From CAYSLU01 sp964431965 (GTDB lineage: Bacteria; Verrucomicrobiota; Kiritimatiellia; CAIKKV01; CAYSLU01), in assembly GCA_964431965.1 (NCBI GenBank), contig CAYSLU010000063.1, positions 1 through 31,756 of the forward strand: a stretch of DNA of 31,756 bases. The letters run 5' to 3'. Each line of letters begins with the position of its first letter. Position 1 is the stretch's first letter. The notes below the pieces were generated by a model that saw nothing but the letters and a program-made list of their open reading frames with translations, had not been told where the DNA came from and searched no databases. Positions 1-7,013 of this stretch are shown here, piece after piece. A program made the position numbers and the translations under genes.

Positions 1-115
1 CGTCGCACGGCGTCGCCCGGCAGGCGGCGCCTACCCGGAATGCTCGGTCTGCAACTCACGCATGCGGTCTGTCACGTCGAACGCTCAGCATCGAACATCG
101 CATGGGTTGACGCAC

Positions 116-323
116 CCCTGACCCACCGTTCCGAGTCCGCGACGGAACGGGGCGACCCGCGAAGCGGGTTGGGTTGGGCGAGTCCGCGAAGCCCCCGAAG
201 GGCGATACGTCAGACTGGTCCAGATGGGCGGGCGTCGGGGGCGGCACCATACTCCGGTACGTGCCGTCCCCCGGCAACCGCCCAGATGGGCCGGGCTGGC
301 GTGTCGCCCTTCGGCCCAACCCG
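116..323. repeat. Long palindromic repeat, family A, copy 1
   Basis: The element opens with a small hairpin whose 8-bp arms are CCGTTCCG and CGGAACGG (126-150), then a GC-rich linker containing the hairpin CCCGC-GAA-GCGGG. A long inverted repeat follows, with arms 197-241 and 268-312 matching at about 35 of 45 positions and a short loop region around 250-260. An outer pair CGGGTTGGG (165-173) / CCCAACCCG (315-323) extends the fold. Head and linker match the two copies at 8855-9066 and 9151-9362. The body of the hairpin differs in sequence from those copies but pairs just as well. Five of the arm differences would be G-U pairs if transcribed on the + strand. Confidence 0.8.
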
Positions 324-439
324 CCGAGCTGTCTCGTATCGCGCGGCCCTCCTTCTCGCCAGCAGAGCTGACTGCACACGACCGGCGATGCGCCCAGCCC
401 GCCAGCGGCACCGCGCTGGCCGTGCTCGGAGGCAATCCC

Positions 440-445
440 TATACT
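440..445 (+). promoter_or_regulatory. Possible -10 box, near-leaderless start
   Basis: TATACT matches the sigma-70 -10 consensus at five of six positions and ends 11 bases before the ATG at 457. A transcript from here would begin about 5 bases before the start codon, so the mRNA would be almost leaderless. This agrees with the absence of a Shine-Dalgarno sequence before that ATG. No good -35 box is seen at the right spacing, so support is weak. Confidence 0.3.
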
Positions 446-456
446 GTTACCCGCCC

Positions 457-1224
457 ATGGAGCCGAACGCACATGAGATTCCATCGTCGCTGAAGCCGTT
501 CAGTGCCTGCTTGAAGTCCGCGGCCCTTCCGGCTACTCCCTTTGATGCGGCCGGAGCGTGGACCCACACCTACGCGCTCTGGATCACCGGACCCCAGGCC
601 GACAAGCCGCCCGAGCGGCGCGGGCACCTCACGATACGCCGCAAGCCGATCGATACCACCACGGCCCGCCTGCAGGTCGAGCGCAAGGCCATGCTGTATG
701 GGACCGAAGCCGCCCACTACGCGGACTACTACTCGTGCGACCTGCTCTGCCGGACCGATGCTCTGGCCACACCGGTCTCCTGGACCGTCCACTCGGACAC
801 CCACGCGACAAGCCGACCCCTGAACCCATGGGTCGTGTACGACCGCCAGGGCACGTACGATCTGGCGACCATCGCCTGGCAGGGACGCAAACGCCGCACA
901 CGCGCGGCCTCGCGGCCCTGTACGACCAACTGGTCGCTCTTCGACGCGGTGCAGCGCCTGCCGCTCACCCCCGACCCTCCGCTGGCCTTCGACCTGCTGG
1001 ATGAGGCCGAGCTGTTCAAGGCGAACCACACCCTCTACTTCCGGGGCACTCGCTCGTTCCCGGCGGGAAACGCCGCGGCCTCATTCCACGGCTTCGAGCA
1101 GGTCGGCGCCGGCATCTACCCCCAACACTACTGGCTCGACGATCAGCACCGACTGGTGTTGTTCACCGACGGATTCCGCGCGTTCACACTCGAGAGCGCA
1201 GCCGCAAAGGATGGCGCCGTATGA
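457..1224 (+). CDS. Hypothetical protein, translationally coupled to the sulfatase
   Basis: A 255-residue protein that I do not recognise. The frame stays open upstream to base 40, but that part lies in the palindromic repeat and has repeat-like composition, so the ATG at 457 is chosen. No Shine-Dalgarno sequence precedes it. There is no signal peptide or membrane segment. The sequence looks like a compact beta-rich fold with many Tyr, Trp and His residues, for example HYADYYSCD near residue 86 and GIYPQHYWLDD near 223. Its stop codon overlaps the sulfatase start (ATGA at 1221-1224), so the two are probably co-translated. The context suggests a role with the sulfatase, such as ligand binding or an accessory function, but nothing in the sequence shows it. 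Confidence 0.6.
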   Translation: MEPNAHEIPSSLKPFSACLKSAALPATPFDAAGAWTHTYALWITGPQADKPPERRGHLTIRRKPIDTTTARLQVERKAMLYGTEAAHYADYYSCDLLCRTDALATPVSWTVHSDTHATSRPLNPWVVYDRQGTYDLATIAWQGRKRRTRAASRPCTTNWSLFDAVQRLPLTPDPPLAFDLLDEAELFKANHTLYFRGTRSFPAGNAAASFHGFEQVGAGIYPQHYWLDDQHRLVLFTDGFRAFTLESAAAKDGAV

Positions 1225-2624
1225 GCCGAGTCCGCCCCGAAGCCAGCGGCGCCAGGCTCAGTCGCCGCGAGTTCCTGAAGGCCGGCGCCGCCGGGGCGGG
1301 CGGCCTGCTCCTCGCCGGCGGCTGCGCCTCGCTGCCCCGGGTTGGACGGCGGCGTCCCAACATCCTCTTCCTGCACGTCGACCAGCTCAGCTACCAGGCG
1401 ATCTCGGCGTTCGGGTGCCGCCATGTCGCGACGCCGAACATCGACCGCCTGGCCGCGGGCGGCGTCTCGTTCGATCTCTCGTTCTCGGCCAATCCGCTGT
1501 GCTGCCCGGCGCGGTCGGTGTGGTACACGGGGCGCACCGCGAGCGAGACCGGCGTGGTGCTCAATAACATGGACATGCGCCCGGAGCTGCCCGACCTCGG
1601 CCAGTGGCTCGGAGCCCGCGGCTACGCCCCGGTGTATATGGGCAAGTGGCACGTGCCGGGGCGCGACGAAAAGCGCAGCTTCAAGATGCTGACCCCGGGC
1701 TTCCGGTACGGCCTGCAGGGCGATGACGGCGTGACCCGCTGCGCGGCGGCCTTCTTCAACAATTATCGCGGGGACCGCCCGTTCTTCCTGTCGGTCGGCC
1801 TGCTGCAGCCGCACGACGTGTGCTATTGGCCGGGCAACATCGAGAACCCCCCGACCGGAATTCCCTGTCGGGTCGCCGATGCTGCCCTGCCGCCGCTGCC
1901 GGCCAACCATGCCGTCGACCCGCGCGAGCCCGACGGCGTCAGGAGCCTTCGCGGCGCGGTCCAGTACCGCGGCCTATGGAACGAAGCGCAGTGGCGCTAT
2001 TACCTGTGGTCATACCTGCGCGGCGTCGAGATGGTCGATGCCCAGATCGGCCGCCTGCTCGACGCGCTGGAGGATGCCGGGCTAGCCGGGGACACGCTCC
2101 TCGTATTCTCCGTTGACCACGGAGACGGCATGGGCGCGCACGGCCTGATCTCGAAGACCTATCTCTACGAGGAAACAGTGCGCGTGCCGTTCATCGTCTC
2201 GTGGCCGGGCCGTCTTCCGGAAGGAGTCCGCGACTCGACGCATCTGGTTTCCGGGCTCGACGTGGCGCCGACGCTCTGCGATTTCGCCGGGCTCGAGCCG
2301 CCGCCCCATATGCGCGGGCTCAGCCTCCGGCCGCTCCTCACGCAGCGCCGAGCGCCGTGGCGTGACTTCCTGGTCAGCGAAGCGAACGTCACCGGCCGCA
2401 TGGTCCGGACCGCGGACATGAAGCTGATCACCTACCGCAACGACCCGAACGAACAGTTCTTCGATCTGCGCAGCGACCCGCTCGAAACGAGGAACGCGAT
2501 CGGCGATGCCCGCCACGCCGCCACCATCGCCTCGCTCAAGCGCAATCTGTTCGACTGGGAGTCCACGCTCGACCCCGCGCCGTTGCCCGAGCGAATCGGC
2601 ACCAGCGGAATCCAAAGCGGCTAA
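1221..2624 (+). CDS. Sulfatase, Tat-exported lipoprotein
   Basis: A 467-residue type I sulfatase of the alkaline phosphatase superfamily, expected to hydrolyse sulfate esters, probably on a polysaccharide. The N-terminus has a twin-arginine motif (SRREFLK, 14-20), a hydrophobic stretch and a lipobox ending at Cys35 (LAGGC), so it is likely Tat-exported and lipid-anchored. The active-site motif CxPxR is present as CCPAR (94-98); Cys94 is the residue converted to formylglycine. Metal and substrate residues include Asp54-Gln55, Lys142 and His144 (MGKWH), His198, Asp299-His300 (SVDHGD) and Lys312. The length is normal for the family. AAAGGA at 1206-1211 lies 9 bases before the ATG. Export of a formylglycine sulfatase through Tat is consistent with modification in the cytoplasm before transport. 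The substrate cannot be told from sequence. Confidence 0.93.
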   Translation: MSRVRPEASGARLSRREFLKAGAAGAGGLLLAGGCASLPRVGRRRPNILFLHVDQLSYQAISAFGCRHVATPNIDRLAAGGVSFDLSFSANPLCCPARSVWYTGRTASETGVVLNNMDMRPELPDLGQWLGARGYAPVYMGKWHVPGRDEKRSFKMLTPGFRYGLQGDDGVTRCAAAFFNNYRGDRPFFLSVGLLQPHDVCYWPGNIENPPTGIPCRVADAALPPLPANHAVDPREPDGVRSLRGAVQYRGLWNEAQWRYYLWSYLRGVEMVDAQIGRLLDALEDAGLAGDTLLVFSVDHGDGMGAHGLISKTYLYEETVRVPFIVSWPGRLPEGVRDSTHLVSGLDVAPTLCDFAGLEPPPHMRGLSLRPLLTQRRAPWRDFLVSEANVTGRMVRTADMKLITYRNDPNEQFFDLRSDPLETRNAIGDARHAATIASLKRNLFDWESTLDPAPLPERIGTSGIQSG

Positions 2625-2636
2625 GCCGGGGCGTGC

Positions 2637-3320
2637 TCACTCATACCGATACCCGGCATTGTGAACGGTGCGAATGATCTCCGGCTCGGCCGGGTTCCGC
2701 TCGACCCGCTTCCGCAACTGGGAGATATGCTGGTCCAGAGAGCGGCTGTTCGGCAGGTAGTTCATGCCCCAGCAGGCGTCGAAGATTGTGTTCCGGTCCA
2801 GAACGCGACCGCGGTGGGCATGCAGCAGTTGCAGGATGCGCATGTCGCGCAAGCTGACCTCGATGGCCTTCTTGCCGCGGTACACGCGGAGCTCCGAGGG
2901 AACCACCTTGAGGTCGGCCATCTCGAACGCTCCGAGCGCCTCCGCGGGCTTGCGCGTCGCCAGGCACCGCCGCGTGACCGCGCGGATCCGGGCCACGACC
3001 TCCTTCACGCCGAACGGTTTGACGATGTAGTCGTCCGCGCCAAGCTCCAGCCCCAGAACCTTGTCGATCTCCTCGGACTTCGCGCTGATGAACAGGATCG
3101 GCACGCTGCCGTTCGTCTTCCGGATCTCGCGGCAGACGTCATACCCGCTCAAGCCCGGCATCATGATGTCGAGACAGACTGCATCCGGCGTCTCGCGCGC
3201 AAAGACAGCGAGCGCTTCCCGGCCGTTCGGGGCGGCGCAGGTCTCATAGCCCTCGTTCGCCAGGATCTCCAGCAGGCCCTTCCTCGTCCGCGCATCGTCT
3301 TCAGCAACCAGGATCTTCAT
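2637..3320 (-). CDS. OmpR/PhoB-type response regulator
   Basis: A 227-residue DNA-binding response regulator. The receiver domain (1-115) has the acidic pocket Glu7-Asp8-Asp9, phospho-acceptor Asp51 (CLDIMMPG), Ser79 and Lys101 (IVKPFG). A winged-helix effector domain (about 130-227) ends in the usual VHNAGYRYE. It should be phosphorylated by the histidine kinase encoded just upstream on the same strand and then control transcription. A weak AAGGG lies 10 bases before the ATG. The gene is 208 bases downstream of the kinase gene, wider than usual for such a pair, and the gap has an inverted repeat. It converges on the sulfatase gene with only 12 bases between the two stop codons and no clear terminator. 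Confidence 0.95.
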   Translation of the reverse strand: MKILVAEDDARTRKGLLEILANEGYETCAAPNGREALAVFARETPDAVCLDIMMPGLSGYDVCREIRKTNGSVPILFISAKSEEIDKVLGLELGADDYIVKPFGVKEVVARIRAVTRRCLATRKPAEALGAFEMADLKVVPSELRVYRGKKAIEVSLRDMRILQLLHAHRGRVLDRNTIFDACWGMNYLPNSRSLDQHISQLRKRVERNPAEPEIIRTVHNAGYRYE

Positions 3321-3528
3321 GGTCTTTTGGCCCTTAGCTCAAGATTCCGCCTTGATGATCATCTGATCTGGAAATCAGGAAGGGGGTTGGTGTGCAGGAC
3401 GCAAGCATTAGTTCCATACTCCTGCTCAATCTCTCTGTGATGCCATCGACGGCTGCGTGTCGGCCGAGAGCATCCCCACCTTTCCTGATCTCCTGAGTTC
3501 CAGATGGAATAGTCCTGAAGCGCCATTT
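3321..3528. repeat. Kinase-regulator gap with distant inverted repeat
   Basis: The 208-base gap between kinase and regulator genes holds an inverted repeat: ATCTGGAAATCAGGA (3366-3380) against TCCTGAGTTCCAGAT (3491-3505), with one mismatch in 15. The arms enclose 110 bases. It could fold the intercistronic mRNA or mark a second promoter for the regulator. No gene with a ribosome site is seen. Confidence 0.45.
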
Positions 3529-5082
3529 TCATGACACTGATGGCGCATACAAGACAACCGTGAAGCAGGCGCCGACGGCGGAGGGCTCCAGCGTAACATC
3601 ACCTCCATGCAGCCGCGCGAGCTCGCGGGCGATGGTCAGGCCGATGCCCGTGCCGGAGACGCCCTCAGTCAGCCGGTTGCTCAGCCGGAAGAACGGCCTG
3701 AAGATGTCCTCGGCGCGGGCGGCTGGAATTCCAGGACCACGGTCGGCCACACGGACCACCGTTCGATCGCCGTCCTGCTCGCTCGTCACCTCCAGCACGC
3801 CGCCCGCCGCGGCGTACTTCTCAACGTTGCTGAACAGGTTGCCGAGGATCTGCTCCAGCACGTCGGCATCCAACTGCACCAGCCGCCCGGCATTCGGGCT
3901 GAACGCGATCCGGATGCCCGCCTCTTCCAGGGCCGGGCGGAAACTCTCCAGCGTGGCGGCAATCGCCTCGTCGGCCCGGCGGGGCGACGCGTGAAGCGTC
4001 AGCCGCGCCTTCTGCTGTCGGGCGTAGGTCAGAATGTTGTTGATCAGCCGGCTGAGCCGGCGGCTCTCGGCTATGACAACACCCAGGTGCCGGCCGGCCT
4101 TCGCGTCATCATCCGGAAGCTGCTCCTGCAGCAGCTCCGCATACAGGCGGATGTTGGTGAGCGGCGTCTTGAGCTCGTGCGACACCTGGTTGACGAAGCT
4201 GACCTTCTGAGACGCCTCCCGGGCTTCACGGGAGCTCTCGCGGTAGAAGTAGGCGGCCAGCGCGACGAGCGCCAGCGCCACCGCGCCCACCGCCGCCCCG
4301 ACGTTGAACAGCGCGCTGCCGCTCAGCGCACGACCCGACTCCCCCGCCGGCGCGTAGTACTCCAGGCTCCAGGAGCTCAACGGCGGAGCAAGAGGCAGCC
4401 GGGCCTGCGGCAGCTCGTTCACGCCGGGTCGATAGTCGCCCCACTGGTACAGCGGGGCGTTCTGTGCATCCTGCAGGACGATCCGGCCGTCCGGCAGGTC
4501 CGCACCGCCAGGGGCGGAGGCCGGCAGCATCGCAATGATATCCGCCAGCACGGCGGAGCTGTCCAGCTCCAGGCCCACCGTCCGGCCGCTCGGCAGGCGG
4601 CGCCAGTACAGGAACTGGACGCCCTCGGCGGCGAGCCACGTGTACCAGCCGCAATCCCCGGCCGCAGCTCCGGCTTCCGCCCCCGCCTGATGAAAGGCCG
4701 CGCCGGATTCCCAGACCGGCACCAGCCGCTGGAGCGCCTCGCGCTCCCGGTCGCTCGGCCCGTCCGGCGGCGGGAAGACGAACCGCTTGTCGGGGCCCAT
4801 GACGACCAGCTGCCGCACAAGCCGCTGCCGCCGGACGATCTCTCGGATCGCTTCGGCATCGATCGCCGGCAGGTCCGTCAGCCGCTGCAGGTCGCGCTCG
4901 CGCCCGGCCATGAGGTGGCCCACGCCCTCGCGGAGATCCGACAAGCGCGCGACCAGCACCTTCTGCATCCGCTGCTGCACGCGCTCCTGCTCAGCGCGCG
5001 CCGTCTTCACGCCCAGCCAGGCGATCAGCCCCAGCGGGACCAGCACGATGAGCAGGAGCACGATGATCAGCTTCGGTTTCAC
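3529..5082 (-). CDS. Membrane-bound sensor histidine kinase
   Basis: A 517-residue sensor kinase. Membrane segments at about 4-24 and 258-279 flank a periplasmic sensor domain (about 30-255) that I cannot assign to a family. A short helical linker (281-298) follows, with no HAMP domain. The HisKA domain has the phospho-acceptor His302 (QVSHELKTPL). The ATPase domain shows an N box (NLFSNVEKY, 415-423), a G1 box (DRGPGIP, 447-453), an F box (FRPFFRL, 461-467) and a G2 box (GTGIGL, 477-482), so it looks fully active. The start is GTG, only 6 bases after the stop of the VWA gene and without a good ribosome site, so it is probably translationally coupled. Its partner is the response regulator downstream. 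Confidence 0.93.
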   Translation of the reverse strand: MKPKLIIVLLLIVLVPLGLIAWLGVKTARAEQERVQQRMQKVLVARLSDLREGVGHLMAGRERDLQRLTDLPAIDAEAIREIVRRQRLVRQLVVMGPDKRFVFPPPDGPSDREREALQRLVPVWESGAAFHQAGAEAGAAAGDCGWYTWLAAEGVQFLYWRRLPSGRTVGLELDSSAVLADIIAMLPASAPGGADLPDGRIVLQDAQNAPLYQWGDYRPGVNELPQARLPLAPPLSSWSLEYYAPAGESGRALSGSALFNVGAAVGAVALALVALAAYFYRESSREAREASQKVSFVNQVSHELKTPLTNIRLYAELLQEQLPDDDAKAGRHLGVVIAESRRLSRLINNILTYARQQKARLTLHASPRRADEAIAATLESFRPALEEAGIRIAFSPNAGRLVQLDADVLEQILGNLFSNVEKYAAAGGVLEVTSEQDGDRTVVRVADRGPGIPAARAEDIFRPFFRLSNRLTEGVSGTGIGLTIARELARLHGGDVTLEPSAVGACFTVVLYAPSVS

Positions 5083-5088
5083 AATGAC

Positions 5089-6417
5089 TCAGTAGCTCTG
5101 CTGCTGCTCGGTTGACCGCTGATTGTAGCGCATGTCCTTGCGCTGCCGCGCCCAGTTGGCGTCGTCGAGATTTCTGGCGTCAATGACATTTCGACCCGAG
5201 TACGACTTGAGTTCCGCTGAGTTGAACCGGATGCCGTTGTCGTGCAGATACGCCCCATTGTCGAAGAGCGCGGCACGCGCCTCTTCGATTCGCCCCTTGT
5301 CGCGAAGCTCGACGGCCAGCTTGTTCCGCTCGACGGCGGTCTGGGTGACCACGGCGATCATCACGTCGCGGTTGATGCTGCGCTCCACGTCGGCCAGCAA
5401 GGCCGTGAACCGGACGCTGGTGGCCCCGGCGAGCTTGTCCGTGGCCCGGGTCGACATGTTGGCGTAGGTCACCGTGACCGACGCGACGTCCAGGACCCTC
5501 CCGGCGCTCGTCGCGGGCAGTTCCACCTCAAGCAACACGTACTTCTCCTGACCCGCATTGAGCTGGTTGATCTGGACTCGTACCGTGCCGCCGGAGATCT
5601 CGGCGTCGCGACCCAGAACGCGCACCGGCCGAATGCCGTCGGCGCAGTCGATACGCACGACGAATTCCTGGGCCACCACCGCGAGGACGTCTCCGAACTC
5701 CGCCTGCATCAGCCGGACCAGGTCGGCGCTGCTCTGGGCGAACCCGCTATTGCCGTCGCTCTTCCGGGCGAGCTGCGTCATCAGGTCCTCGTTGTAGTCG
5801 AGCCCGAGCCCGATCGTCGTCACGCTGATCCGCTCCTTCGCCAGCGACGCCCCCAGGTCGGCCAACGCTCCGGTAGATGAAGGACCGACGTTGGCCAGGC
5901 CGTCCGAGATGAGGATCACGCGGTTGACGCGGTTGTTCGAGATGAACTTCCGGACCTCCTCGGCGCCCTTGCTGACGCCGGCGAAGAGCGCTGTCGAGCC
6001 GCCCGCGCTGAGGCGCTCGATGCCCGACCGGATCGCATCCTTGTCCGACGCCTTGGTGGCCGGAACCAGAACTGAGACCGTGTCGTTGTAGGCCACCACG
6101 GAAACGATGTCGTCCGCATTGAGCCGATCCACGGCCAGGACGGCCGCTTCGCGAGCCTTGGCGATCTTCTCGCCCTGCATCGATCCGGACCGGTCGATCA
6201 CGATCGCCACGTTCACCGGCGTACGCGATCCGCCGCCGAGATCGAACCCGGTGAGACCGACCCGGATGTAGCCGAGCTGCTTCTTGTTCGCTTCCATCTG
6301 AGTGGACGCCATTCCGACGTCCATCTTGACCTTGCTCGCGAGAGCCGCTGGCGCCGACCCGCAGACCAGCGCCGCCACCAACGCGGCGCCGTAGAGCGAA
6401 ATGGTTGCAGTCTTCAT
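5089..6417 (-). CDS. Exported von Willebrand factor A domain protein
   Basis: A 442-residue protein with a signal peptide (residues 1-28, cleavage near ALA-SK) and a VWA domain (about 66-235). The metal-ion-dependent adhesion site is complete: Asp75-x-Ser77-x-Ser79 (DRSGSM), Thr142 and Asp172 (ISDGLANVG). VWA domains bind protein or ligand through a bound divalent ion. A beta-rich region (about 240-345) and a charged, Gln-rich C-terminal tail ending QRSTEQQQSY follow. The ATG at 6417 is preferred over an in-frame ATG at 6465 because it begins the signal peptide and has GGAG 8 bases upstream. It is the first gene of a unit with the kinase and regulator, so the protein may act as an accessory sensor or as the system's output. 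That role is inferred from position only. Confidence 0.85.
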   Translation of the reverse strand: MKTATISLYGAALVAALVCGSAPAALASKVKMDVGMASTQMEANKKQLGYIRVGLTGFDLGGGSRTPVNVAIVIDRSGSMQGEKIAKAREAAVLAVDRLNADDIVSVVAYNDTVSVLVPATKASDKDAIRSGIERLSAGGSTALFAGVSKGAEEVRKFISNNRVNRVILISDGLANVGPSSTGALADLGASLAKERISVTTIGLGLDYNEDLMTQLARKSDGNSGFAQSSADLVRLMQAEFGDVLAVVAQEFVVRIDCADGIRPVRVLGRDAEISGGTVRVQINQLNAGQEKYVLLEVELPATSAGRVLDVASVTVTYANMSTRATDKLAGATSVRFTALLADVERSINRDVMIAVVTQTAVERNKLAVELRDKGRIEEARAALFDNGAYLHDNGIRFNSAELKSYSGRNVIDARNLDDANWARQRKDMRYNQRSTEQQQSY

Positions 6418-6478
6418 GATCGTCACTCCGAGTTTACACTGACACACGCCCACACATCCTGCCACCTGAATCCATGCG

Positions 6479-6611
6479 CAGCAGTTCGCACTATGGCCTC
6501 AGAACGGCCTAAAGGCCGCACTACAAACGCCGAAATCGGCCAGTCCGCTGTTCGTCGTGCGGGCTTCAGCCCGTACCCCGGGTGGTGCGCCGGACATAGT
6601 GCGAACTGCTG
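6479..6611. repeat. 133-bp element with 17-bp terminal inverted repeats
   Basis: Perfect 17-bp inverted ends, CAGCAGTTCGCACTATG at 6479-6495 and its complement at 6595-6611, bound a non-coding body. Inside are two compact hairpins, CGGCC-TAAA-GGCCG (6505-6518) and CGGGCT-TC-AGCCCG (6560-6573). The size and ends resemble a miniature non-autonomous transposable element, but no transposase is in the window and no target-site duplication is clear. On the minus strand, one half resembles the hairpin at 31500-31546. Confidence 0.65.
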
Positions 6612-6812
6612 ATCCATGGGCGCCTCACCCGGGCGCCGCCGCTCAGCCTCAGATCCCCACCTCCTTTCGGGGCGGACCGTCCGCCCTCCGGTGCCCCCGA
6701 TCTGCCTGTAGTGAACACCGGACGGCTCATGGCGTGGTCAGACGGGCGCAAGAACCATGTAAGAAGTGTGTCAGGCGCGCCGCACTGGTTTTTGAGACTG
6801 TTCGGGACAAGG

Positions 6813-6914
6813 ACCCACCCCGCCCTTTGGGCACCCCTCCAAGGAGGGGATCTCAAGGCGGCGCCCATCAATCCGATCCCCTCCTTGGAGGGGTCCGCGA
6901 AGCGGGGGGTGGGT
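6813..6914. repeat. GC-rich nested inverted repeat
   Basis: Two perfect 20-bp inverted arms (6833-6852 and 6875-6894) lie inside a longer imperfect inverted repeat bounded by ACCCACCCC (6813-6821) and GGGGGTGGGT (6905-6914). Each 20-bp arm itself contains the perfect 16-bp palindrome CCCCTCCAAGGAGGGG, so either arm can fold alone or with the other. The arms look like ends of a dispersed intergenic element. The element lies 100 bases upstream of the oxidoreductase start. Confidence 0.7.
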
Positions 6915-7013
6915 TGAGTGTCCACCCCAAAAAGTCCACGGTCTTGATTTCCCGGCCCGACTCCGTACAGTAGCGCGCCATTCCGTGAAGCACCGCGTGT
7001 AAGGAGTCAGATC

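Larger units (their letters stand above)
1..456. other. Left-end non-coding region
   Basis: No supportable gene is seen here. Open frames cross the region on both strands, but they are Arg/Pro-rich, lack ribosome sites and run through an inverted repeat, as expected for random frames in high-GC DNA. The region holds one copy of the long palindromic repeat family (about 116-323) and a possible promoter just before the first gene. The first 115 bases show nothing recognisable. Confidence 0.7.
6418..7013. other. Divergent non-coding region with two palindromic elements
   Basis: A 596-base gap between the divergent VWA and oxidoreductase genes. It contains a 133-bp element with terminal inverted repeats (6479-6611), a short perfect palindrome GGGCGGAC-C-GTCCGCCC (6670-6686) and a larger GC-rich inverted repeat (6813-6914). 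AAGGAG (7001-7006) is the ribosome site for the gene at 7014. No gene is supportable here. Confidence 0.7.

Noticed and set aside
116..323. Retron msr-msd or group II intron RNA
   Set aside because: A head hairpin followed by a long hairpin looks superficially similar, but no reverse transcriptase gene is in the window and the repeat is multicopy.
3426..3608. Small minus-strand gene of 60 codons
   Set aside because: It overlaps the 3' end of the kinase gene, has no ribosome site and no recognisable features.
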